From Pirellulaceae bacterium (GTDB taxonomy: Bacteria; Planctomycetota; Planctomycetia; Pirellulales; Pirellulaceae): a DNA stretch of 64,000 bases. Each line of letters begins with the position of its first letter. Positions within the stretch are counted from its first letter, which is position 1. The translations under genes and the position numbers were made by a program. The stretch lies in NCBI GenBank assembly GCA_020852965.1, contig JADYZV010000059.1, positions 1 to 64,000 of the forward strand, in the 5' to 3' direction. The notes under the pieces were generated by a model. The model was not told the DNA's origin. It was given only the letters and a program-made list of their open reading frames with translations, and did no database searches. Of the stretch, positions 27,474 to 38,687 are shown one piece after another.

Positions 27474-28130
27474 CTAACCTTCTTTCGCCGCATCGGGCTG
27501 GCCCGCCTCGGCTTCTTTTTCAGCGGGGGTATCCGCCGCGCTCGCGGAAGGCTCAGGCCACGGAGGAATCTCGCTCCCCTCAGGTGGCTTGCCCCCTTCG
27601 TGTTCCGTACCACGCAGCGAGGCAACGTACGCGGAAACCAAAACAATCTCATTAGGTAACAGGCGAGTCCCCCAAGCGGGCATGGCACCGTTGCCCGCTC
27701 CTTGGGTGATGACGCGCGCGATGTCTTCGACCTTATGCACGTTCTTGAAGTAATCGTCCGTCAGGTTCGGGCCCACTTTGCCTATTCCGTCGAGCCCATG
27801 ACAGGAGACGCAGTTGGTCTTGTAAAGCGTTTGCCCAACACTCAACCAGCTTTTCCGGCCTTTCGCTAGCGCGCTGGAATAGAGCAGGATATTGTCGGCT
27901 GTGGGCTGCAAGTCGCCGATCTCGGAAAATTGCAAACGCGTGTTGGCCGCCAGCGCTGCATCGTATTGATCGGTCATGGAACGCCCCGGTGCCCCGATAT
28001 GAAAGAACAAGGCATAGAACATACTGTAGACGATCGAGCCCACGAACATCCACTTCCACCAACCCGGCAATGGATTGTCGAACTCTTGGATGCCATCGTA
28101 GCTGTGTTGAATAAGCGGTTCATTTTCCAT
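27474..28130 (-). CDS. ccoP: cbb3 cytochrome c oxidase subunit III, single-haem type
   Basis: A membrane-anchored cytochrome c of 218 residues. It opens with EFDNPLPGWWKWMFVGSIVY, the classical CcoP N-terminus, with one helix. Only one CxxCH (NCVSCHGLDGIGK, about 115) and one distal Met (GNGAMPAWG) are present, whereas proteobacterial CcoP has two haems. The tail is rich in Pro, Glu and Ala. The ATG at 28130 overlaps ccoQ by eleven bases and has AAGGAT seven bases upstream. Confidence 0.9.
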   Translation of the reverse strand: MENEPLIQHSYDGIQEFDNPLPGWWKWMFVGSIVYSMFYALFFHIGAPGRSMTDQYDAALAANTRLQFSEIGDLQPTADNILLYSSALAKGRKSWLSVGQTLYKTNCVSCHGLDGIGKVGPNLTDDYFKNVHKVEDIARVITQGAGNGAMPAWGTRLLPNEIVLVSAYVASLRGTEHEGGKPPEGSEIPPWPEPSASAADTPAEKEAEAGQPDAAKEG

Positions 28131-28302
28131 CAAACGGATCCTTAACTTCATCACTCAATGGGATCGACGCGAATCGATCGGTGGCTTCGCGGCTCAAGCG
28201 CAGTGCTCCGTAGAAGATCAGCACGAAAGCCGCAACGAAGATCAGCAGTGCTGCTTCGGCGCAGTCCGAATAATCGAGCGCGCTGACGATATCTTGTATC
28301 AT
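28120..28302 (-). CDS. ccoQ: cbb3 oxidase small subunit CcoQ (FixQ)
   Basis: A 60-residue single-helix protein (AALLIFVAAFVLIFYGALRL) ending with the soluble SIPLSDEVKDPFDGK. Size, topology and position between ccoNO and ccoP identify it as CcoQ, which stabilises the oxidase. Its 3' end overlaps the start of ccoP. Confidence 0.85.
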   Translation of the reverse strand: MIQDIVSALDYSDCAEAALLIFVAAFVLIFYGALRLSREATDRFASIPLSDEVKDPFDGK

Positions 28303-28405
28303 TGTTTTCTCTCAATAATCGCTTAACCTGGATTATTCACGACTCACTAAATGCAACTCTCCACCCTCCTGCCTGCGGGAGGGGCGGGCTCCACTTCGGA
28401 CCAAA

Positions 28406-28423
28406 GCGGGGATAAATCCCCGC
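28406..28423. promoter_or_regulatory. Hairpin between ccoNO and ccoQ
   Basis: A perfect stem GCGGGGA-TAAA-TCCCCGC lies twelve bases after the ccoNO stop (minus strand). A weaker stem CCTCC-GGGAGG follows near 28368. No T-run was seen, so it may be an mRNA-stability or attenuation hairpin rather than a full terminator, setting the NO to QP ratio. Confidence 0.45.
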
Positions 28424-28434
28424 ACTCCCAAGGA

Positions 28435-30765
28435 CTACTTCTGGGCGGTGGCGTCGACCGGCTCGGCAGGCGCCTCTTCACCCGGAACTTCTTCACCGGG
28501 CGACGCTCCAGACGGTGCGGGAGCCTCCTCGGTGCGGAAGATATCGGTTCCCAGTCGCTGCACGTAGGCGATCAGGGCAATTACTTGCTTCTCGTGAACA
28601 CCCGCTGGGCCACCTTGCTTGACGATGTCGGCGGCTATTTCTTCAGCTTGGCGTCTAGCCAATGCATCACTCTCTTCCAGCTCATTCGTATACGGTGCGC
28701 CCAACCAGTGTGCCGCTTTGACCAGCGGAGCAATAGCAGAGAACTTCAAATCGTCCGTGAGCAAGTGATCATAGCTGGGCATGACCGATCCGGGAGACAT
28801 AAGCTCGGGATCTTCGAAGTGCGTCCAGTGCCAGAAGCTACTCTGCCGCCCTCCCTCGCGCGCCAGGTCAGGACCGATGCGACGGCTGCCCCATTGGAAC
28901 GGACGGTCATAAATGAACTCACCCGGCTTGCTGTACTCGCCATAGCGCTTGGTTTCCGCCACCATCGGGCGGATCTGCTGCGAGTGACAGTTGTAACAAC
29001 CTTCGGAGGTGTAAATCTGTCGTCCAGCCAATTCGAGCGGCGTATACGGTTTCACGGTAGCGATCGTCGGAATGTTACTGCGAATTAGAAACGTCGGAAT
29101 CACTTCGAACAGTGTGGCGATCACCACTGCCAAGGTCGCCAACACGGTGAACTTGACCGGCAGGCGTTCCCACTGGCGGTGCCAATCCATGCGCGCCCAA
29201 ACCTCGATCTTTTTGCCAACTTCCAATACGGGAGCAGTCGCCAATTCGCTGACTGGCGCAGGCGCGTGATCTTCGTAGTGCTTGCTCAGCCGTGGTGCCG
29301 AGTAGACGGGCACTTCGTATTTGGCCGGTCGGGCTCGCCAAGTCATCAAAGCATTGACGCCCAACATCCCCACTCCGACGAAATAGAGAGTCCCCCCCAA
29401 AACACGCAGCCACCACAGCGGCACGACACTTGGCATCGTTTCGATAAAGTCGGGGTACATCAACTGACCGGTCGCAGGGTCGATAGCTCGCCACATCAAT
29501 CCTTGCAACAATCCGGCAGCGTAAATCGGTACAATATACAGCAGGATGCCGAGTGTACCGATCCAGAAGTGCAAGCCCATCAGCTTGGGACTCCACAGCT
29601 TGGTTTGATACAGTCTCGGCAACATCCAATACAACATGCCGAAGATCATGAACCCGTTCCAGCCCAGGGTGCCTGCATGAACGTGAGCGATGGTCCAGTC
29701 GGTATAGTGGCTGAGCGCGTTGACACTCTTGATCGATAGCAGTGGCCCCTCGAACGTAGCCATGCCGTAGAAAGTAACACCCACCACAAAGAACTTGAGG
29801 ATCGGGTCGGCTGCCACTTTGTGCCAAGCACCGCGCAAGGTAAGCAATCCGTTGATCATCCCCCCCCAGCTCGGCATCCACAGCATCAAGCTAAACAGCA
29901 TGCCTAGGGTGCTCGCCCACTCTGGCAGCGAGGTGTAGTGCACATGGTGCGGGCCGGCCCAAATATAGATGAACACCAACGACCAGAAGTGGATAATACT
30001 CAGCTTGTAACTGAACACCGGGCGCTCAGCCGCCTTCGGCAAGTAGTAGTACATCAGACCTAGAAAGGGAGTCGTCAAAACGAAAGCCACCGCGTTGTGA
30101 CCATACCACCACTGCATAAACGCGTCTTGCACGCCGGCGTATATCGAATAGCCATGGAACCAACTGGTCGGGACCACCAAATTGTTAAACACATGCAGCA
30201 AGGCTACTGTAACAATTGTGGAAATGTAAAACCACAACGCTACGTACATATGGCGTTCGCGTCTATGGATTAGGGTCATCAGGAAGTTACCACCGAAAAT
30301 CAGTAGCCACACAACGGCGATGGCGATATCGATCGGCCACTCGAATTCGGCGTACTCGCGGCTTTGCGTAATCCCCAACGGCAGGGTGATCGCCGCGGCG
30401 ACGATAATCGCTTGCCAGCCCCAGAAGTGCATTCGGCTGAGCGTGTCACTCCACATCCGCGCTTTGCACAGTCGCTGAGTACTGTAGTAAATGGCAGCGA
30501 AGATACCGTTTCCCCCGAATGCGAAAATCGCCGCGTTGGTATGCAGCGGACGCAAACGCCCAAAAGAGATCCACGGCAGGCCACCGGTTAACCACGGTAC
30601 CACTAGCACCACGGCTACGATCAAACCCACCAGTGTCGCTACCAGCCCCCACACGATCGTGGCGGTTACGAACAAGCGGACTATGCCATCGTCGTAACTG
30701 AAACTCTCCATCTCGCCCGCAGGTTGACTGGAGGCCTGCTTGGTATCGGTAGCAACTGTCGACAT
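28435..30765 (-). CDS. ccoNO: Fused cbb3 oxidase subunits I and II (CcoN-CcoO)
   Basis: A 776-residue terminal oxidase catalytic subunit fused to its cytochrome c subunit. Residues about 1-490 are CcoN, with about twelve helices. Haem/CuB histidines are visible in RLRPLHTNAAIFAF, WYGHNAVAF, WAGPHHVHY and WTIAHVHAG. Residues about 510-740 are CcoO, with its membrane anchor, CYNCHSQQIRP and a distal Met near SPGSVMPSYDHLL. The C-terminus is a Pro/Glu tail. It reduces oxygen with high affinity and pumps protons. First gene of the operon. The ATG at 30765 is used; GTG 30768 is an adjacent alternative. Confidence 0.94.
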   Translation of the reverse strand: MSTVATDTKQASSQPAGEMESFSYDDGIVRLFVTATIVWGLVATLVGLIVAVVLVVPWLTGGLPWISFGRLRPLHTNAAIFAFGGNGIFAAIYYSTQRLCKARMWSDTLSRMHFWGWQAIIVAAAITLPLGITQSREYAEFEWPIDIAIAVVWLLIFGGNFLMTLIHRRERHMYVALWFYISTIVTVALLHVFNNLVVPTSWFHGYSIYAGVQDAFMQWWYGHNAVAFVLTTPFLGLMYYYLPKAAERPVFSYKLSIIHFWSLVFIYIWAGPHHVHYTSLPEWASTLGMLFSLMLWMPSWGGMINGLLTLRGAWHKVAADPILKFFVVGVTFYGMATFEGPLLSIKSVNALSHYTDWTIAHVHAGTLGWNGFMIFGMLYWMLPRLYQTKLWSPKLMGLHFWIGTLGILLYIVPIYAAGLLQGLMWRAIDPATGQLMYPDFIETMPSVVPLWWLRVLGGTLYFVGVGMLGVNALMTWRARPAKYEVPVYSAPRLSKHYEDHAPAPVSELATAPVLEVGKKIEVWARMDWHRQWERLPVKFTVLATLAVVIATLFEVIPTFLIRSNIPTIATVKPYTPLELAGRQIYTSEGCYNCHSQQIRPMVAETKRYGEYSKPGEFIYDRPFQWGSRRIGPDLAREGGRQSSFWHWTHFEDPELMSPGSVMPSYDHLLTDDLKFSAIAPLVKAAHWLGAPYTNELEESDALARRQAEEIAADIVKQGGPAGVHEKQVIALIAYVQRLGTDIFRTEEAPAPSGASPGEEVPGEEAPAEPVDATAQK

Positions 30766-30768
30766 CAC

Positions 30769-31092
30769 TTCTTCTTAGCTAAAAAGAAATCCATGGAACG
30801 ATTCTGCAACTGCTCGGCGAATCCATTTCGCTCTCCCAGGCTGCACTGTCACAACTTGGGGCGCAATCGACTGCAACTATCGTAACAAGTTAACGAAACT
30901 TCCCAAACGGGTATACCTGCGTTAAATTGACGCATCGCTCCGGGTATTCTGTCACAGTCATAAAGATGAGTTTAGCTTCCAGCTTGCCTTTTTCGGAATC
31001 ATCGGTGACAGGCAAGCCTGGAGGCTCAGGGAAAAGCAGATGTACAACCGACGCGGAGCGTCGGGCCACATTCCGTCGAGGCTATTAAGCTG
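30769..31092. other. Divergent intergenic region with one R2 repeat
   Basis: The 324 bases separate ccoNO (minus) from the sigma-54 activator gene (plus). One R2 element (CCGACGCGGAGCGTCGG and GCCACATT, 31046-31072) lies twenty bases before the activator start. I looked for an FNR/Anr box (TTGAT-N4-ATCAA) and did not find a good one. No promoter could be called with confidence. Confidence 0.6.
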
Positions 31093-32541
<1,449 letters not shown>

Positions 32542-32548
32542 CCGTCGA

Positions 32549-32592
32549 GCGTTAAGCCTGTCAAGTTAACACTTAACACTTTTGCTTAACGC
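32549..32592. repeat. Inverted repeat after the activator gene
   Basis: GCGTTAAG (32549-32556) and CTTAACGC (32585-32592) flank AGTTAACACTTAACAC. The block could be an activator-binding site about 100 bases before the sigma-54 promoter, or part of a terminator. No T-run follows the second arm. Confidence 0.35.
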
Positions 32593-32687
32593 GTCTAAGG
32601 ATGTAGCGCGGTGGTCCCCCACCGTAGACTTCAAAAACCTCTGCGCTTCCCAACATATCCCTACATAAAATCACGTTTCACGTGTCG

Positions 32688-32703
32688 TGGTCTAGCATTT
32701 GCA
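32688..32703 (+). promoter_or_regulatory. Sigma-54 (-24/-12) promoter candidate
   Basis: TGGTCTAGCATTTGCA fits the TGGCAC-N5-TTGCA consensus, with GG at 32689-32690 and GC at 32701-32702 exactly ten bases apart. It lies about 100 bases before the small membrane protein gene and directly after a sigma-54 activator gene. Confidence 0.6.
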
Positions 32704-32804
32704 ACTGGGACCATGAGCTGGCCAATGCTCAATGTGCTATCGCACCCTCACCGAGCCAGTTCAGCGTACGTCGTATCCACCAACGCAATCAGAAAGTATC
32801 TCCA

Positions 32805-32972
32805 ATGCTCGATTGGCAAATTATCCTGTTGGTCTTTGTGACCTGGATCGTCCTCAACCGTTGGCTGCTCCCAGCCCTGGGCATCCGGACGTGCATGAGC
32901 GGCCAGTGCGCGGTGCGCCCAACTATAAAAACCGAACCACCTGCTGATTCCAATAGCATCGACCCATCGTAA
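32805..32972 (+). CDS. Small single-span membrane protein with a CxxxxC tail
   Basis: A 55-residue protein, MLDWQIILLVFVTWIVLNRW followed by LLPALGIRTCMSGQC and a polar tail. One transmembrane helix and the CMSGQC pair, which could bind a metal or form a disulfide, are all that can be seen. It precedes the adaptor gene by seven bases and shares its putative sigma-54 promoter, so it probably belongs to the efflux system. No family name is claimed. Confidence 0.65.
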   Translation: MLDWQIILLVFVTWIVLNRWLLPALGIRTCMSGQCAVRPTIKTEPPADSNSIDPS

Positions 32973-32979
32973 ACAGATT

Positions 32980-34146
32980 ATGTCAAAGCATTCAATTCGT
33001 CCCAGGCTAGCCCAATCCCTGCAGGTGCTCAAAACGTGGAGTATCGTCATCGTCGGCACGCTCGGCGTGGGGGTCATTTTGCTGTATCTAGCAGGAGTGT
33101 TTAGTCCCAAAGTACCATCCGGCGAGGGCCATGCGTTCCGACATCGTGCACTGCCCGCAGGCGCTCAGTTTGCACAAGCCGAGCTGCTGCGCCGCCCCCG
33201 ATTCGAGTCTGCCGTGGGCTCAATCGCGCCAGTTCACCAATCGTCGATAGCCGCCAAGATCTTAGCCCGAGTACTCGAAGTGAATGTCACCGCTGGGCAA
33301 CCGGTACTCGCCGGCGATGTGCTAGTACGCCTGAACGATGACGACTTGCGTTCGCGCCTGCAACAGGCCGAGGCACAGCACGAGGCGGCTGGGGCTAGGC
33401 TCAATCAGGCCCGCTCCGATTACCAGCGCGCCAGCGGCCTAATTCAAGGCAACGCCATCTCGCGCGCCGAATACGAATCGCTGGCAACCGCAGTGCGCAC
33501 CAGCGAAGCGGAGCTCGAGCGTACGGCTCGAGTGATCGATGAGACGAACATCTTTCTCGACTACGCCACCATCACCGCCCCCTTCGACGGCGTCGTCGTT
33601 GACAAACAAGCCCAAGCGGGCGACATGGTCACGCCGGGACAGACCCTATTGACCGTCTACGATCCCAATCAAATGCAATTGGTCGCCAACGTCCGAGAGT
33701 CGCTGGCGATGAAATTGAAAGTCGGGCAAGAGGTCACCGCTAAGCTCGAAGCGCTCGATCACGAATGTTTGGCCACCGTGCGCGAGGTAGTACCTCAAGC
33801 GGACGTGGGGAGCCGTTCATTCCAAGTCAAAGTCAGTGGGCCTTGTCCCCCAGGAGTATACAGCGGTATGTTCGGACGCATTCTACTGCCCCTCGAAGAT
33901 GAACAGATTATTATTATCCCCGCAGCGGCCGTGCGCCGTGTCGGACAACTGACACTCGTCGATGTGCGCTCGGATGACGACGGATTGATACGACGCAACG
34001 TTCAAATCGGTCGCCGATTCGGTGACGACATCGAGATCCTCTCCGGGCTGCGCCCGGGCGAACAAGTGCTGCTGCCTGTGGTTCCTGCCAGCACTATCCC
34101 AGCAGGATTCAACTCAGCCGGCGGCAACCTGGAAGGAACGCACTAA
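32980..34146 (+). CDS. RND efflux periplasmic adaptor (HlyD/MFP family)
   Basis: A membrane-fusion protein of 388 residues that links the inner-membrane pump to an outer-membrane channel. It has an N-terminal anchor helix (IVIVGTLGVGVILLYLAGV), a lipoyl-like half motif (VNVTAGQPVLAGDVLVRLND), an alpha-helical hairpin (LQQAEAQHEAAGARLNQA), the second lipoyl half (TAPFDGVVVDKQAQAGDMV) and a beta-barrel. No TolC-type gene lies next to it. It ends immediately before the pump gene. Confidence 0.9.
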   Translation: MSKHSIRPRLAQSLQVLKTWSIVIVGTLGVGVILLYLAGVFSPKVPSGEGHAFRHRALPAGAQFAQAELLRRPRFESAVGSIAPVHQSSIAAKILARVLEVNVTAGQPVLAGDVLVRLNDDDLRSRLQQAEAQHEAAGARLNQARSDYQRASGLIQGNAISRAEYESLATAVRTSEAELERTARVIDETNIFLDYATITAPFDGVVVDKQAQAGDMVTPGQTLLTVYDPNQMQLVANVRESLAMKLKVGQEVTAKLEALDHECLATVREVVPQADVGSRSFQVKVSGPCPPGVYSGMFGRILLPLEDEQIIIIPAAAVRRVGQLTLVDVRSDDDGLIRRNVQIGRRFGDDIEILSGLRPGEQVLLPVVPASTIPAGFNSAGGNLEGTH

Positions 34147-37100
34147 ATGTCGATGCGTCACACGCCCGACGATGGCCATACGGACGTGCTGTCGGGGATT
34201 GTTCGAATCTTCCTACATTCCAATCTGTCGATGATCCTGATCGTCTTCTCAGTGATTGTTGGTGCTGCGGCGCTGTTCATCACTCCGCGCGAAGAGGATC
34301 CGCAGATCGTCGTGCCGCTGGCCGATCTGTATGTGCAATTCCCCGGCCATACCGCCGACGAAGTCGAGCAGTTGGTATCCACCCCGCTGGAGCGCATGCT
34401 CTATCAGATCGATGGCGTGGAATATGTGTACAGTATGTCGCGCGACGATCAAGCCATTATTACCGTTCGTTTCTACGTGGGCCAGGATCGCGAGCGAAGC
34501 CTGGTGAAACTGTTCAAGAAGCTCAACGAGAATAACGACACCATCACTCCTGGAGTCACTGGCTGGGTTATGAAGCCGGTCGAAATCGACGATGTGCCCG
34601 TCGTTACCCTAGCGCTAACCGGAGCAGGAGAGGATAGCTACCAATTGCGACGCATGGCCGAAGAGCTGGTCGAGCGTCTGTCGATTGTGCCACAAGTTAG
34701 TCGCGCGGCGGTGATCGGTGGGCAATCGCGAACGGTCACCATCGAATTGAATCCCGAAACGCTGCGCGCCTATCAGTTGACGGCCATGGAGGTCACGCGA
34801 GCTGTCGATGGTGCCAATGCGGCGAGCCCCGCTGGCTCGTTCACACGCAATGATCAAGTGGTGCAGGTCGAAGCACGCGGTGGATTAACCAGCGCAGCGC
34901 AGTTGGGAGATGTCGTCGTTGGCGTCTTTGACCATCGACCCGTGTTTCTCAAAGACGTCGCTCGGCTCAGCGATGGCAGCCAAGAGGTCACCAGCTACAC
35001 GCGACACGGTTGGGGCAGCGCGCGGGGCTTCGAGACCCATGCGGGTAGTCCGGGGACATTGCTGGGAGTCGAGCATGGAGATGGTGGTGTAGGTGGTGAA
35101 GCTAGTGGTAGTGGTAGTGGTAGTGGTAGTGGTAGTGGTAGTGCAGAAGATGGGGAGGTGTCGGGGGAGGGAATATCCGACGCGGAGCGTCGGGCCACAT
35201 TGATGAGTCGCCCGACGGTGACGATCGCTATCTCCAAACAGAAAGGGTCGAACGCCGTTCGCGTCGCCCAGTCAGTCATTGATCGAGCCAACGAGCTAAA
35301 GCGAGAAATGCTCCCCGATGACGTGGAGCTGATTATCACTCGCAACAATGGCCTGACCGCCGACCACAAAGTCAACGAACTGGTGGAAGCGCTGGGCGTA
35401 GCCATCATCATCGTCGTGCTGCTACTGACTATCGGGCTCGGCTTTCGCGAAGCCATGATTGTCGCCGTGGCCGTCCCCGTCGTCTTCGGTTTGACGCTGG
35501 CGGTGAACTTGCTGTTTGGTTACACCATCAATCGCGTAACGCTGTTCGCACTGATCTTGGCTTTGGGGCTGCTGGTGGATGATCCCATCGTGGATGTGGA
35601 GAATATCGCCAGGCACTTTAACGATCGCAAAAAAGCCACGCGGCGAATTGTACTCGACGCCGTGGCTGAGATACGTCCGCCTTTGATCAGCGCTACTTTA
35701 GCGGTCATTGTCAGCTTCTTGCCGATGTTCTTTATCACGGGCATGATGGGACCCTACATGTCCCCGATGGCCCTCAACGTTCCCGTGGCCATGTTGATGT
35801 CGATGGTCGTCGCATTTACCATCACCCCTTGGCTGACATATCAACTGCTCAAGAAGCACTACCCCAACGAAGAATCGGGGCTGGATGCAAGCCAGAGCCA
35901 TGTTGTAGAGAATGAAGCAGTTGCAGTCGCTGGAGGTCATCAAGCCTACGATCCCGAGGTAGTCAAGCAAACGCTGCTCTACCGCTTCTTCCGACCGCTG
36001 ATGGTCCCGCTACTAAAAACCCGGTTTCGAGCGATTGCGTTCTTGGCATTGATTGGCATCCTGACTGCTGCCGCTGCCGGCATGGGTGCCCTGCGCATGG
36101 TCCCATTGAAAATGCTCCCCTACGACAACAAGAACGAGTTCCTGTTGATTCTCGACATGGACGAAGGGACAACACTCGAGCGGACCGATGCTGTCATGCA
36201 GCAATTGGAGATCGCCGTGGCACAAGCCGCCGAGGTGACCGACTACACCAGCTATGTGGGGATCGCAGGGCCGATCGATTTCAACGGCATGGTCCGACAT
36301 TACTACTTGCGCAATGATCCGCATCGAGCCGAAATGCGAGTCAACTTTGTCGGCAAGAAGAATCGGAGACTGCAAAGCCACGGTCTCAACTTGCGCATGC
36401 GCGACGAACTGACGCGCATCGCTGCCCAGGCGGGAGGCAAGCTCAGCGTGGTCGAATTGCCTCCTGGACCACCGGTATTGGCTTCCTTGGTAGCCGAAGT
36501 AACCGGTCGCCCGGACACTCCCTATGGCGATATCCTGAGCGCGGCCAGCATCATCGGGCAGCGCATGGCGCTCGAACCTGGCGTGGTCGAAGTGGATGAT
36601 ATCAGCGAGTCGGCGATGGCCAAATTCACCTTCATCCCCGACCAAGAGAAAGCTGCCCTGGCGGGAGTGAGTGTGGCTGAGATTGCCGATACGATCCGCA
36701 TCGCCCTCGAGGGGGACACGCAGCAAACACTTCGCGTCCATCACGAACGAGTCCCATTGCGTTTGACCTTTCGCCTCCCCAGAGCGCTTCGCTCCAGCCC
36801 GGCCGATCTGTCATTGCTCTCCGTGAAAGGTCGCGCAGGCAATGTCGTACTCCTAGCCGAACTGGGTAGCTGGAAGAGCTCGACCGTTAGCCAAACGATC
36901 TATCATAAGAACCTGCAGCGCATCGCCTATGTATTTGCCGAGTGCGCGGGTCGACCACCGGCCGAGTGTGTGATCGACATTCTGGCCGACCGAGTGGATA
37001 CGGATGCTGCTACACTCGACAAACATGCAAAGCCCATCCCACTCGCCTCACGCACCTATCTCAACAACGGCAGCGGTATTGGCTGGAGCATCCCACGCGA

Positions 37101-37674
37101 CATAGCGATGACCTTCGCAGGTGAAGGGGAATGGAAGATTACGCTCGATGTCTTTCGCGATCTGGGGCTCGCCTTCGGAGCAGCGATGGTCATGATCTAT
37201 ATCATCCTGGTTGCGCAAACCGGATCCTTTTTGATTCCCATGGTAGTGATGTTAGCCATTCCATTGACGGTGTTGGGAGTGATGCCCGGTTTCTTCGCGC
37301 TCAACAGTTTCATGAGTTCGCCCATAGGCGGCTATCCCGATCCCGTTTTCTTCACCGCCACGGCGATGATCGGTATGATCGCACTGTCTGGAATTGTAAC
37401 TCGCGACTCGATCATCCTGGTCGACTTTATGGAGCAAGCGGTTGCGAGCGGTCGCCCCTCGTTCGATGCGATCTTAGAGAGTCGCGTGGTCCGTCTGCGT
37501 CCGATCCTGCTGACTGCGGGAGCCGCCATGCTGTCGGCAATCCCCATTACGCTCGACCCCATTTTTTCGGGGCTTGGCTGGTCGTTGATTTTCGGCCTGA
37601 TCGCTTCGACCCTGTTTACCCTATTTGTGATTCCCATCACCTATTGGCTACTTCCCCGAAGGCCGATGGCTTGA
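34147..37674 (+). CDS. RND family efflux pump with a repeat-derived insertion
   Basis: An inner-membrane proton-driven exporter of 1175 residues (family usually about 1040). Helix 1 is near 25-42 and the TM4 acidic motif LGLLVDDPIVDVENIARH is near 475. Both halves of the AcrB-like fold are present (MMGPYMSPMALNVPVAM, then GLGWSLIFGLIAS near the end). At about residues 295-353 lies a foreign-looking stretch with a (GGTAGT)6 microsatellite coding Gly-Ser repeats and one R2 element read as SDAERRATL. It falls in the periplasmic porter region. Substrate unknown. The start directly follows the adaptor stop. Confidence 0.9.
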   Translation: MSMRHTPDDGHTDVLSGIVRIFLHSNLSMILIVFSVIVGAAALFITPREEDPQIVVPLADLYVQFPGHTADEVEQLVSTPLERMLYQIDGVEYVYSMSRDDQAIITVRFYVGQDRERSLVKLFKKLNENNDTITPGVTGWVMKPVEIDDVPVVTLALTGAGEDSYQLRRMAEELVERLSIVPQVSRAAVIGGQSRTVTIELNPETLRAYQLTAMEVTRAVDGANAASPAGSFTRNDQVVQVEARGGLTSAAQLGDVVVGVFDHRPVFLKDVARLSDGSQEVTSYTRHGWGSARGFETHAGSPGTLLGVEHGDGGVGGEASGSGSGSGSGSGSAEDGEVSGEGISDAERRATLMSRPTVTIAISKQKGSNAVRVAQSVIDRANELKREMLPDDVELIITRNNGLTADHKVNELVEALGVAIIIVVLLLTIGLGFREAMIVAVAVPVVFGLTLAVNLLFGYTINRVTLFALILALGLLVDDPIVDVENIARHFNDRKKATRRIVLDAVAEIRPPLISATLAVIVSFLPMFFITGMMGPYMSPMALNVPVAMLMSMVVAFTITPWLTYQLLKKHYPNEESGLDASQSHVVENEAVAVAGGHQAYDPEVVKQTLLYRFFRPLMVPLLKTRFRAIAFLALIGILTAAAAGMGALRMVPLKMLPYDNKNEFLLILDMDEGTTLERTDAVMQQLEIAVAQAAEVTDYTSYVGIAGPIDFNGMVRHYYLRNDPHRAEMRVNFVGKKNRRLQSHGLNLRMRDELTRIAAQAGGKLSVVELPPGPPVLASLVAEVTGRPDTPYGDILSAASIIGQRMALEPGVVEVDDISESAMAKFTFIPDQEKAALAGVSVAEIADTIRIALEGDTQQTLRVHHERVPLRLTFRLPRALRSSPADLSLLSVKGRAGNVVLLAELGSWKSSTVSQTIYHKNLQRIAYVFAECAGRPPAECVIDILADRVDTDAATLDKHAKPIPLASRTYLNNGSGIGWSIPRDIAMTFAGEGEWKITLDVFRDLGLAFGAAMVMIYIILVAQTGSFLIPMVVMLAIPLTVLGVMPGFFALNSFMSSPIGGYPDPVFFTATAMIGMIALSGIVTRDSIILVDFMEQAVASGRPSFDAILESRVVRLRPILLTAGAAMLSAIPITLDPIFSGLGWSLIFGLIASTLFTLFVIPITYWLLPRRPMA
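35107..35142 (+). repeat. Hexanucleotide microsatellite (GGTAGT)6 in the RND gene
   Basis: Six perfect GGTAGT units encode alternating Gly-Ser. Being six bases long, length changes keep the frame. It lies inside the unusual insertion of the pump. Confidence 0.95.
35175..35201 (+). repeat. Repeat family R2, in-frame copy in the RND gene
   Basis: Perfect dyad CCGACGCGGAGCGTCGG followed by GCCACATT, identical to the intergenic copy at 31048-31072 and to units 1 and 4 in the SafE-like gene. It is 27 bases (nine codons) long and contains no stop in this frame. Confidence 0.9.
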
Positions 37675-37702
37675 ATCCAATGAAAACTGCTTCAGGCTCT
37701 AC

Positions 37703-37740
37703 GCCCCCATCACCCGCTTGTGGGCTGGGTCCCGGTTTTT
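37703..37740 (+). terminator. Possible terminator-like repeat after the RND gene
   Basis: GCCCCCATC, CCCGCT, GGGCTGGG and a run of five T repeat the order seen at 1681-1721. It lies between the convergent RND and bioD genes. A stem from ACCC/GGGT is possible but short. Confidence 0.35.
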
Positions 37741-37758
37741 CAGGTTAGCGCCGCGCAA

Positions 37759-38649
<891 letters not shown>

Positions 38650-38687
38650 TCACCTTCAAACTACACACTTCTGGCTTCGAACATCCC

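Noticed and set aside
30769-31092. FNR/Anr box upstream of ccoNO
   Set aside because: I found only partial matches (for example TTGACGCATC) and no convincing TTGAT-N4-ATCAA dyad.
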